Shown piece by piece: positions 1-11,000 of a stretch of 64,000 bases of DNA. The stretch spans positions 62,001 through 126,000 of the forward strand of contig NZ_JHXM01000003.1 in assembly GCF_000621725.1 (NCBI RefSeq). The letters run 5' to 3'. Each line of letters begins with the position of its first letter. Position 1 is the first letter of the stretch. Source of the stretch: Xylanibacter brevis ATCC 19188 (lineage in GTDB: Bacteria; Bacteroidota; Bacteroidia; Bacteroidales; Bacteroidaceae). The position numbers and the translations under genes are program-made. A model generated the notes under the pieces. It was given only the letters and a program-made list of their open reading frames with translations. It searched no databases and was not told the DNA's origin.

Positions 1-114
1 TTAAAATACGTTTATTTTATATGTTAAAAATGAAGTTTTTGTGAAAAATAAATGAATTTAAGGTGTTTTTCCGTTCGAAAAAGGTGTGGTAACAGTCGCA
101 GACCACTCATAACA
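1..114. other. AT-rich edge sequence with no supported gene
   Basis: This AT-rich stretch lies downstream of the terminator of the minus-strand surface operon. No reading frame with a plausible start and family resemblance was seen. A gene could enter from outside the window, but nothing here supports it. Confidence 0.4.
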
Positions 115-154
115 ACAAGCTCCGACCTGGCACTCGTCCGGGTCGGAGCTTATT
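115..154 (-). terminator. Terminator of the surface-protein operon
   Basis: A perfect inverted repeat pairs AAGCTCCGACC with GGTCGGAGCTT (117-127 and 141-151) around a 13-base loop. It lies about 20 bases after the stop codon of the 44-residue peptide gene, the last gene of the operon. T-rich sequence follows the stem on the plus side and a moderately T-rich stretch on the minus side, so it may work in both directions. Confidence 0.75.
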
Positions 155-174
155 GTTTTCCGTACTATCTATCA

Positions 175-309
175 TTAAGAATCAACATCTCCAATACTGA
201 TCGTATCACCACGCTTATAATCTGTTACATCAACAGAACCAGAGACCATTAGCACTGGGCCTTGAAGCTGGAAGATGCGCGAAGTGGGTTTTATATATTT
301 CTGTTTCAT
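175..309 (-). CDS. 44-residue small protein, last gene of surface operon
   Basis: The frame reads ATG to TAA and gives a peptide that begins MKQKYIKPTSRIFQLQGP and ends ISIGDVDS. Its ATG overlaps the TGA of the upstream fimbrillin-like gene in an ATGA arrangement (306-309), which points to translational coupling. It has no signal peptide or membrane segment. A short basic start (K-x-K-Y-I-K-P) followed by a hydrophobic patch and an acidic tail recalls small proteins I know from Prevotella/Bacteroides surface-protein loci, but I cannot name a family. A terminator hairpin follows at once, so it is part of the transcript. Function is unknown. Confidence 0.65.
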   Translation of the reverse strand: MKQKYIKPTSRIFQLQGPVLMVSGSVDVTDYKRGDTISIGDVDS

Positions 310-1283
310 GAGGGTATAATTTTAGTTACATTACCGTTATCAAGCTTATAAAGCGAATTCTTGCCTATGTTAATATTCACATCATACTCATAGCCTTTCT
401 CCAGCACGGCGCCAAAAGGAATATAGGCCTTGCCATTGTGCACCACGCCACCGTTACTGATAACGCAAGTCAGTTCAAGATAGGTATTGGCAGGCGCCCC
501 CGAACCACTCCACGCCGTGAGCGTTTGAGGAAGCAGGAAGAGATAAGGAGCTTTGGAATCACCCAAAGGTACATAGGATTCTATTCCCAGAATCAAGCCC
601 GCACCTGGAGTCAAGCCCGCACTTGAATAGAGAGTATAGTTGGACTTAGTAGTATCCAGCGTCCACGATGAGGTTTTGAAATAATAGTCGCCCCGACTCA
701 CCACATTGCAAAGCTTCACCTCGCTCACCGTCAGCGTATAGTCAGTCAAATTCTTGGCTTTCTTCACATTGAAGCGCAAAGCGCTGCATACATGATTAAA
801 GGTGAAAGAGAGTTTGCCACCCGTTTCAGCATACGTTCCGCGGGCAGTAGCCACCAACAGGTCTTTCTGGTCTGAAGCTGATTCAACGACGGAGAAGTTG
901 ATGTAAGGTCCACTCGTATTAAAAGTAACATCCTCCGAACAAGCATACCAATCCAACGTATCTTCCGTTAATGGCCATCCTGTAAAGCCATCGTCAACCT
1001 CCCAGCCCTTCTCACCATCTTTCGTAGCCACGATGGCATCACCGTTTGTTAGCAGCCCTGAACCGTATATATAGTTCAGATAAAACTTATCAAGCGAACT
1101 GACAACAGCAGCCCTTGTGATACGACGACTTTCGCCAGGTTTCTCATAGGGAGTCTCCGACACCTCGAAAGACAGCGCACGCACTTCAGGGCGCTGCGGT
1201 GTGGCGTCGTTGTCATCGCTGGAACAGGCAGCCATCGTGGTTGCTACCAGCATCAAAGAGAATAATTTCAATAGTTTCATCAC
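306..1283 (-). CDS. Fimbrillin-family-like surface lipoprotein
   Basis: The 325-residue product starts with a lipoprotein signal (MAAC, lipid cysteine at residue 20) followed by SSDDND, the S/D-rich type of stretch that marks surface-exposed lipoproteins in Bacteroidota. The body is beta-rich. An ITRAA stretch near residue 55, a central FTFNHVCSALRFNVKK segment and a late FGAVLEKGYEYDVNINIG segment match the general plan of fimbrillin/Mfa-like proteins: H-x-x-S-A-L-x-F and the closing Y-x-x-x-V-x-I-x are typical. It lies 1 bp after the upstream lipoprotein and overlaps the downstream 44-residue gene. The likely role is a cell-surface or fimbrial accessory subunit; adhesion is an inference. 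Confidence 0.75.
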   Translation of the reverse strand: MMKLLKLFSLMLVATTMAACSSDDNDATPQRPEVRALSFEVSETPYEKPGESRRITRAAVVSSLDKFYLNYIYGSGLLTNGDAIVATKDGEKGWEVDDGFTGWPLTEDTLDWYACSEDVTFNTSGPYINFSVVESASDQKDLLVATARGTYAETGGKLSFTFNHVCSALRFNVKKAKNLTDYTLTVSEVKLCNVVSRGDYYFKTSSWTLDTTKSNYTLYSSAGLTPGAGLILGIESYVPLGDSKAPYLFLLPQTLTAWSGSGAPANTYLELTCVISNGGVVHNGKAYIPFGAVLEKGYEYDVNINIGKNSLYKLDNGNVTKIIPS

Positions 1284-1284
1284 A

Positions 1285-2079
1285 TTAATTGATTGTTATG
1301 GTATTTGTTGGTAATTGTTTTATCCTCACCGCATCATTAAAGGTATATATGCGATTATTTGCAGCTTCATAGTACTTCAGGGTCACCTTCTCGCCTTCCT
1401 CACGACCATAGACCACCATACGTCCGTTGGCATGCGCCACGCCGCGGCACTCACCGCCAACGAAAGCACCCACCATGTCATCACTGGAAGTTTCCAGATC
1501 TACATTGGCCAAAGGGGTTGAGTCGAGCGACAGGTTCATGACAATAGGATACTTAGCGGGTCCTAACGTGAACTTTGGAACAAAATCCTCATCAATACCT
1601 ATCACCTGATCTGTCCTATACTGGAAAGACGCAGAACGTGAGAACACGTGCTTTAATTGACTATTATAATACTTCAATGTGACGTCCATCCACTCCTCGT
1701 CCGTTTCATTACCGAAAACCTTCATAAGATAATAATCGCAACTGGAGCCGGGGTTATCGACACTGATAGCAGGACTGGCCAGCCCACGCAATTCGTCTTC
1801 CACGAAAAGAGCCATCAAGTCATCCTTACTGGTATATTCCTGCAGCTCTTGCTCAATCTTCACCAGTATAACGACCCAGTTCTCGAAGCTTTGCGATTGT
1901 GGCTTCTGCCAATTGGGAGTCTCTTGATTGAAGTTCCAATCCATCTGCCACGCGGGCGCCATCGTTGTGTTCTCCAACGTATAGCTCAGGGAATTGTTGC
2001 TATCGTCATCACTATCGCAGGCTCCCATTGTGAGTCCTGCCAGCAGAATTGCGACAAAGGAAAAGATACGATATTTCAT
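1285..2079 (-). CDS. Surface lipoprotein with two IGAF/ECRG-type modules
   Basis: The 264-residue product has a lipoprotein signal ending MGAC (cysteine 21), then DSDDDSNN, an acidic surface-export type motif. It carries two copies of a beta-rich module. The first contains DDLMALFVEDELRGLASP and the second DDMVGAFVGGECRGVAHA, each followed by a segment ending in a TLKYYN or TLKYYE core and a short aromatic strand. A related module (DIIGAFDYEGQCHGFAH) is in the C-terminal part of the giant protein encoded 3 bp upstream. The shared module suggests that the two proteins act in one structure. It is part of the four-gene minus-strand operon. No catalytic signature is visible. Confidence 0.7.
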   Translation of the reverse strand: MKYRIFSFVAILLAGLTMGACDSDDDSNNSLSYTLENTTMAPAWQMDWNFNQETPNWQKPQSQSFENWVVILVKIEQELQEYTSKDDLMALFVEDELRGLASPAISVDNPGSSCDYYLMKVFGNETDEEWMDVTLKYYNSQLKHVFSRSASFQYRTDQVIGIDEDFVPKFTLGPAKYPIVMNLSLDSTPLANVDLETSSDDMVGAFVGGECRGVAHANGRMVVYGREEGEKVTLKYYEAANNRIYTFNDAVRIKQLPTNTITIN

Positions 2080-2082
2080 AAC

Positions 2083-5000
2083 TTATTTGATTACGACTTT
2101 ATTACCATTATATATATATATACCTTTCTTCGTAGGACGCTTTGGCAACTGTACACCATTCATGCTATACCACTTGCCGTCGGCATTGTCACTACGTGCA
2201 AAGCTGATTGTTGTAGGCTGGTCAGGAGAGCCCACCACAGCATTAGCACGGAAAGACATCTGCTCCATCGTGCTTGCTACAATCTCATCATCGCGTTCAA
2301 TAGCGAACCATATGCCCGTCTGCGCTTCACCACTGATGCTGAGATAGAAGATAGGAGCATCCGTGTGGTCCTTTGCAAGCGACTGGGCCGCCTTGGCCTC
2401 TCCAACCTTTTCTCCATTAGCGTAAGCCACCAGACGATCGTCTTCCTCAAGACTGAAGCCATCGACTACAGCCGATACATTCATCGTAGAACGAAGCTGA
2501 GCAGAAGGCGCCCTGAACGTTGTGGTGTAGTTCCACTCATCGACAAACGTGCTTCCAACCTCGAAGAACGGATAGCGGAAGGTTACGGGTGTACTGTTCT
2601 TGCGAAGTAGCATATAGCCCTCGCCAGGTTTCATATACTGCAGACTACCACGCCAGCGCCCTGTGCCACCGGTTTGTGCGAAGTAAGCAAACTCATTGTG
2701 GCTCTTCACCACATCACCCACCTCTGCTTTGTCGTAATAGTCACTCAAAGCAGTTTCAACACTCAGGTTCATCATCGGCGTATATCCAATACCGTTCCAC
2801 CCGTTCTTCACCTCAATGGTTCGCTGGTCGGCTGCCTTAATGATACTTCCTGAAACGGGGAAGGAGATATCATTCTGCACCTTGATAGCGTAAGCCTTAC
2901 GTGTAGAGAGCATGACATTATTCAAACCACCTGACGACAACCAGTGTCCGTCAGTATAAAGCAGCGTCAGATCAGTATTCATATCGGTCAGCACGTCGCC
3001 CTCGCACCATGGCAGTCCGTCGAGGAGATTATTCAGATTGAATAGTTTCTCACTAGACACGTTGAACGATACCCAGTTCCAACCTTTCTTCAAGTTGAAG
3101 GTCTGGATGAAGCTCTTAGTACCCTCGAAGCGCACAGGCTTGTCGATGCCAAGGACAGTAGATTTCTTAAACTCCAACCATTCCTGACCATCGGCTCTCA
3201 ACATCTGCTCCCTGCCAGTAGAATACTGCCACAACTTGAAAAGCAGCTTACGACCATTAGGGATGTTGTCATAGACAGTCAGATAGAGACCATTATCATC
3301 AGTCTGAGCCGAATGTCCGATATGAGCAAAGCCGTGGCACTGCCCCTCATAATCGAATGCGCCAATGATGTCACGCGTGTCAATATCAATCTCGTCGTTG
3401 AGGTACACTTGACCTGTGATATTCATAGAGTACTGAAGCAGGTCGCCAGGAATATCGAGTGCCCAGTTAGGTTTCTCTGCCTCAATGGTAACATTCAGAT
3501 AGAGTGGTTCCCTGACACCCTCCTCGTCGGAGAAATAGATAATCTCATCATACGTACCAACATTCAGATTTCTGCTCACCGTACCAGTTATAAGCGCAAA
3601 GTCATTCGGACCGACGATATCGCTGTATTTTTCCAGTTGCAACCACTTCGGACAGTTCTCTATCGTATAGGTATGACTCACAGCACTGTTATTTCTAATG
3701 CTCAGGTAAACATCATTAAAGCTATCTTCTTCTGCAGATATTATCATTGTCTCGCGGTTAGGCCACCATTCCAAATTACTGTTGTTCACGTAATAGCAAG
3801 CTGTCTGAGGCGATGCCATTGCATTGCCGTTCTTATCCTCGATATCACGCAGAGTAACATAGATGTTACAACGATTGATGCGCGAGGTCTGTTCATCGAC
3901 ACTCACAAGTACCTGATTGTCCTTTCCCACATAACTGTAGGTCAGGTTCTTCAGTTCCTCGTATGGCACCACAGGTGCAGCCGTCGTACCGTCAATATGT
4001 GCCTTGACTGTCTCGATGCTCACCTCGTCGGCAAACGGATAGTCGCGCACTGGAATGGACGTCGGTTCCTTTGTCTGCGGGTCTAACTCATAACGAGTGT
4101 CGCCCTTCTCATCCTTATATATCTTTCTGCTATAAGGATAAGGTGCAAGTTCGATGTCATTATTCGACTGACGTTCCTGGTGGTCGAACGACAGGTAGGT
4201 CAACAGTCCGATCTCATCACCACAAGGACTCTTCGACGAGTAGTTCTTGATCATTGTTGCTGGCAGAGCCTGCTCGAAGAGGCACAGCTCATCTATATAA
4301 CCTCTCAGCCAATTGCGAGTATCGACTGTTTCAATCTTTCCCTGTTCATTCTTCTTGTCAGAGAGCGCTGCACCAACAAGAGGATGTCCGCCACTGATGC
4401 CTCCCAAAGAGTCGGCAGCAAAGCTAGCGCGCAGAACAGCATCCACATAGATGTTTGCCACGCCATGAGAGCGTTTCACCGTCATGGCAAAGTGGTGCCA
4501 CTGATTATCGCTCCAATCGCCAGGCACTTCAACACCCATTCCATGAGTTCTATACATCAGTTTCTCTGCTTCAAAAGCAATATTGAACTGGTTCCTTGCA
4601 TTGTCTTCGTCAGCACTTCCAGCACCATTACTTAGCAATACGCCTCGGCCTTTTGAGTCAGTCTTGAACCAGAACATCAACGTATAGTCTTGTTCAGCTG
4701 TTCGGTTCAAGGTGTTCTGATTGAGTGCCAGTCCGCGATCTTCCCAGTCCAGGTAGAGCGAGAATCCGTGTGGCATGGCCCACGATGCGCCCTTCAACTG
4801 TGCATTAGCGCCTTGCGTGTGGTCCATAGCATAGTCGCCGTGTCCTTCGTTCATCGGGTAATAATCCACAAGACCAACCTCGTATCCTGTCAGTCGACGA
4901 CTACCATAGGTCGATCCCAGCAATCCGCCACTAAGGGCGCGATACCACAAGCGAGCCTCCATCATACGTCCTTCGTAGTATTGACTCTTTGTGCGGTCTG

Positions 5001-8000
5001 TCTCATTTGTTCTACCAAAGATAAGTGGTCCTGTGCCGGTATAAAGCGTCGTCATCTTAGAGGTACCGATTTCTTCTCCACCATTGTAGAATGTCAGCAC
5101 ACTATCTTGACTAATGGTCATGGCAACCTGCGTAAAGCCGCCCTTGGCGATGGCCTTGGTCGAAGTGTATGTCTGGTCGTCAACAACAGCCTTCAGATGA
5201 TAATCCCCTGTCAGCCACAGTTGAAGTTTCTTGCCATTGGTGCCATGCGAGAACAGCGGCATTTCCCTGCCACTCTCATTTGGTTTAATCATCATGTCGA
5301 TGGTCAGGTTCTTACCATTGAAATTGCGTTGAGCCTCACTCTCCACGCTGGCATTATTGCTAAACTCCAGACTTACCGTCTCAGTTATATTATCGTTGTT
5401 CACCTCACCCTTTACCTCGAAATTGGTGATGTCGTTCAAATAGTTGTATTCTATATCCTCAGAGAAGTTGAACACAATATTGTCTTTATTTGTTATGGTA
5501 CCATCCTTAGGCTCTGGCATTCCAAACAACTGTGGCCGACGTGTATCCTTCACACCGCTGATGATTCGCGAAGGCGTAGTCAGGAACGAGTTACCATCAC
5601 GACAGTAGAGCACGGCCCTAAGGTCGTAGGCTTTTTCCATCACCGTTCCTTCACCATAGAACTGTGTAATGATGTTGCCATTCTCTGGAATCATCTCACG
5701 TACGCCATTAGCTTGAGCCATCAGCGTTGAGTCGGCATAGTACGAACACAGGTTCGTCCAACTGTTTTCGCCGCGCATCGATTCTTTATACTGGAACTCG
5801 ATGTGGTCAAAATTCTTCTGGTGCTTGTTGAATCCGTCAATGGTGATAGGAATGAACCAGCCACGCTTCTCGTTCCATGGCGCATCGGTATTCATGACCC
5901 ACTTATCGCCTGGCGATGAGATATTCACAGACCCAGCCTGACGCAGATAGTGTACATCGAACTTCACCTTATTCTGTGTATTAGCGAAGTCAGAGTTGGA
6001 GGCTACGCCAAGAGTGATACCCTCATAGTCAAACTCACTACCAGCATATACCTCCATGGTTTTCTCCACCACTTTATTTGGATAAAGAACAATGGTTACG
6101 CCATTGCCGTTGAGCGGTGTACCATCCACGTAAATCTTTGCGCCATTGGGGTTCGACGTTTCATCAAGGAAGAAGGAGAACAATGTCAGGCCACCAGTAG
6201 CCGCTTCCGGTTGCTCACTCTCGTTGGTCAGATATACCTTGAAGCGAGCTGGGTCATTAATGGCTATACCACTCAAACTCTGTCGGTCAAGCGTAATCTT
6301 TGGATTACTGATTTTCTTTGTACGTTCATCGAGCAGCGTTCCCGGGCGATAGGCCAGCGTGCGTCGCTCGTCTTCCCATGGATTACAGGTTGCGCCACTA
6401 CGTGTGCGATAGATGAAGCTGCGTGGATATATCGCATCTCTATAGTCCACGCCCCCACTCACGTGGTGGTTGACACACTCCATCCAGTCATCGAAATTAG
6501 CATTGTGGAACACGTCAAAGTTATCTGCATTCACTGACTTCAAAGTATCGTTAGCCAGCGTTCTTACACGGAACACATCCAGGTTCAGATGGCTCTTGGG
6601 ATCCATTGATATTGTAAAGCTCTCCTTACGAGTGAAGTTATGGGTTGTCCCATAAGTGCCGATACTTGAGTAGTCGATCACAGGTACGATACCAAACTTG
6701 AATGCCACGCCAGCAAATTTCATCTCTACACTGCCAATGCCAGCCTTGTTATTCTCCTTTACGCCATCCTTAACAACCTCGCCAAAGCCCAGTTGCTTTG
6801 ACAGCATTTTAAAGACAGATGCCAGTGCGGGTTGCGACAACAAGGTAGCGCCTGCCGCTGCAAGTCTGTCGTAACGGTCAGTTCCATCATCGCCAAAATA
6901 GTCGGCCGTGGTAAACGGATAGTTGATATTCTGTGCTACGCTATATTCGCTCTCGAACGTTTCATTATACGTCACCTTGGAACCACCGTCCACGTCGTAG
7001 TTAGCAACAAGATCATAGGCGCTCAACTTCTCATATTCGTTCTCACCTATCATCTTCACCCACGCCAAGAACACATTCTGTTTCTGCGCCAGTTCATCGA
7101 TTCCTCCTGTCACGCCCGTTGGACGAACAACGTCGTATTCCACGCCAAAGTCCTCGTGTGTGGGTTCCACCTTTGACCAATAGACGGCCTTGCCCGTAGC
7201 ATCAGCCAACTTTTGCGCCTCATCCTTTGTACCGGTGAATAGCATTGCGTGGATTTCGTTTGCCAACTTAGGCAGCAGCTCTGACACGATGTACTTCTGC
7301 GAGTGTGCAAACTGCGATGTCACTTGTGGACCATAGGCCAGCGATTCGTCGCGTACCAAGTGATATACAGAGTCGTAAGCGTCACGTCCTTCAGCAATAT
7401 GTACCAGAGAGCCGTACTTCAGCGTATTACCAGTTGCCAAGGTACTGCCACCCAGTCGTCCTAACATGTGTTTGTAGATACTGTCAGGAATAGCGCGAAT
7501 TGTGGACATCGGAGTAACAATCATGTTCTGTACCACGCCGATATACACGTCGGCATCAGCACCCACCATCGTAGGAGCACTACTGGTGGTGATATCCTCG
7601 GCCACGTTCATCGTATAGGAATAGCCCTTCTTACCCGTGCCACTGAAGATAATATCAAGGTCTATCCAGTTCTGCGACGAGCCTGAGTTTATCAGACCAT
7701 ACTCGGCTACACCGGCTATAACGCCCGAATAGTTATCCAGTGCGGTACCCGTACCAAACGTCAGTTCCACACCAGCCTTGAACTTCATATCTACGGTATA
7801 GTTGTACTTCAGTTTTGATCCCTTCGACAATGTTGCAGTGGAACTGCCGCCTGGCGGGTCACGCAAGATATCGATCAGGAGTGGTTCGTCTGTAGAGATG
7901 GCATCCTTTGAACCACCGGTGGCAAACATGTTCAGGATATAGCCCTTCAAAGGTTCTGCCTCATAGGTGGTACCGTCTTGTTCCAGTGTCATGGTCACAG

Positions 8001-11000
8001 TACGCAGGGCATCATCCTTAGTCAATAGGCGCGTGGTTTGTTCTGCTTCCAGCAGGAACACGCCCTGGCCTAGGCTATCAAGCGTCACAAAGTCTTGATG
8101 AAGACCGTTCTTCATGCCGTTGTGAACAATCACCTTTCCACCGCCAATTCTTACCAAATCTTCCTTCTTACTACCCTTCACGCCGTTCCACGGATAGCGC
8201 TCCACAACAGAAATCTGAATAGGATACTTACGTTCCAGGCTGAATACGGGATAACCGAAGGTATAGTATGCACTGCTGCTCAACAAGGGTTCTGGCCCAT
8301 GGTCTTCTTCCGGCTTATTGTCGGCATCTCCCCTACAGGTCAGCGCCAGCTCACCCAACTGTACCTCATAGCCCTCATAGGTGCCGATATTACCCCAGTT
8401 GGTCGTAAGAATTTCCAAGCGGAAGAATTGATAGAAATTGCGGTTGGCAATCTTATAACTATAGGTTTTGAGGTTGTAGGCCTCTATGCCAGCATTGTTG
8501 GTTTCATACAGTGTTGTCCACTCATCGGTCTCTGCAGCACGAGCCAGCAATCGCATACCCTTGGGATTGCGTCCATCGTATTTTTGACTATCATTGCCGG
8601 TAGTCAGGTCGAGCGAACTTACGCTGACAGGTTTATCAGCTTTGAAGTTGACCCACCAGTTACTAGAGTTGGAGACAACACACCACTTGGTGTTTGAATC
8701 TCCATCAAACAGGTTAGCATATATATCCGTTCCTATTCCCGCATGGCTTGCCTGTTGTCCATTCAGTTTAGCTGTGTGAGTATAAATGTCGAATGGGTTT
8801 GTGTAATTCGAATAGCCGTCATACTTCTGACCAGCCAGCGGAACCTCTATCTTATCACCGCCAAGTGTCTGGGCCATATAGCTCTTATCGCCGAAATAGT
8901 CGAACGTATCATACCCCAACTGACGGTAAGTAATCTCTACAGGAGCATGATAGATGCGGTTATAGCGATAGTTGTAGATTTCAGTAGGCTGATAAACGCC
9001 GTGTCCATCAACATCGATGAAAGAGCCTTCATACTTGATGGTGTCGGGGATAAGACATTCCGTGAGGTCGATAACCTCGCTCACCTGGCCATCCTGGAAC
9101 AGTGTGGAGTAGCCCTCGCAATACACCTGCTGCACCTTCCATCGCACAGGTGGCAACATGAGCACATACTCGCCAGTCAAGGAGTCGGGCTTTACAACCA
9201 TACGTTTGCGCTGCATCTCAACGGTGGTCTTATGTCCGCCACCAGCGGGATGATCGAACGTGATGTTACGCTTCGTGACGCCGGTGTTCTGGTTGTCATA
9301 GACCAACCATGATGTATTATCGCCCTCCAAGGTGAGTACCATTGACAAGTCATCTCCAAGGTTGTTGCGCGACAGGTTATTGTCCAAAGGCAAGTTGCCT
9401 TGGTCCTTACCGCCAACCACACGACCTGTGAGTTTCACCAACGTAGAGTCGTAGAAATAGGTCTTTCCCACCTTATCGGTCAGCACCACGCCATCCGCAC
9501 TCTTATACCAGCCGCCATTGGTGAAAGTGTGATGATCCATCACGGCCTGAATCTTGCTAAGCGTGTTATTAAGCACCTGGAACTGAACGTGTCCCTCGAA
9601 GTCGGTTTCTACATAGTCGCCCTTAGCATTGTGAAGCAGTTTTCCATTCACACGGAAGCGTACGCCCTTCACAGGAATGCTCGTACCATCGTACATCACA
9701 TAGGCATTGAACTGAAGACCATTCGTGATCGTAAAATCTTTTACCGTTTCATGATTAGACATGTTATTGAAAGTCACGGAAGACTGACCGTTTTCCAACC
9801 TGATATTACCCGTGGAAACAGGAGTCACATCGTAAGAGACACTCGTCTTTCCGAAGTAAGACAGGTCGTCGGCCACGAAGTAACCACTTTCGTCGGTCTT
9901 CACCTTTCTGATGGCATCTGGTTGCGCACGGTCTTCCTCCGACGTGGGGACTATTTCCACAACAATACCATCCACACCCGTGCCATCATTGAAACGCACA
10001 TAACCCTCCAAGAGTCCGGTGTGCTTGCAGGCACCCTCTTCCACTTCAGTCTCCGTATAGCTTATGCCCTCGCAGTCATTGATCGCACGTACCTTATATT
10101 CATAGTCCATCAACGGAGAAACGCTTTTATCCTCATAGCTTTTCTGGTCGATGTTGCTCTCCACCGTTGTCCAGTCGTTGTCGCCAGCACCTTTCTCACG
10201 ACGCAACACCATGAAGTAGTCCACAGGATTTTCATCGGTTTCCCAAGTCAGTAGCACACTGCTCTGACGAGTCTCGGTCTTAAGTGTCTTCTCTATCTTA
10301 CCCATGCTTTCATGGTAGAACGTAGGACATGTTGACGCAGACGTAGCCGAGTATGCATAGAAAGTCGTAACAACAGGAACAACAGTTTTGTTTTCCTTCT
10401 TCCATCCGCCACCAAAGGCGTTAAGCAAAGCATCGGCATTCATATCATTATCTGCACCTATATTCAGGACATCCATGACAGGTAGGATAGCACCACTTTT
10501 ATTATCCCATGAACCGCTTAGCTCACGATTAAAAATAACGAGTGCGTCAGAGCCATAGGTGCTACGATACTCAGCCTTAACCTCATCAAAATCATGGTAT
10601 GAGACACAAGTAGTAGAGGCGTCGTTGTACCCCCACTTATGTATTGTGTTGTTACTTTGATTATTCCAAAAACTGAATGCAGCATGATTTATACCACTGA
10701 AACTAACAAACTCATAAACACGATGCAAGGTCCAACTTCCACCATGTCCCCATCCAAACACAGCGCCACCGTAAGAATCACTTCCAACAGCATAAACATA
10801 GCCATAGGACTTACAGTCTTCCATGACGATATTAGCACCATGCGTATGTCCCACAACACCGCCAACATAGTTCTGGACGGTCGTAACACTGTTTTTCAGA
10901 TATAGATTTTCAAGTCTAACCGTTGGAGAACCTTCTAATGAGCCCACGAGACCAGCTGAACAATTACCACCTTTCACCTCTCCACCTACAATCAAGTTCT

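Noticed and set aside
1657..2610. Plus-strand open frame of 317 residues
   Set aside because: It lies opposite the giant protein and its lipoprotein, with no start context, domain or plausible composition. Many similar frames opposite this gene were rejected for the same reason.
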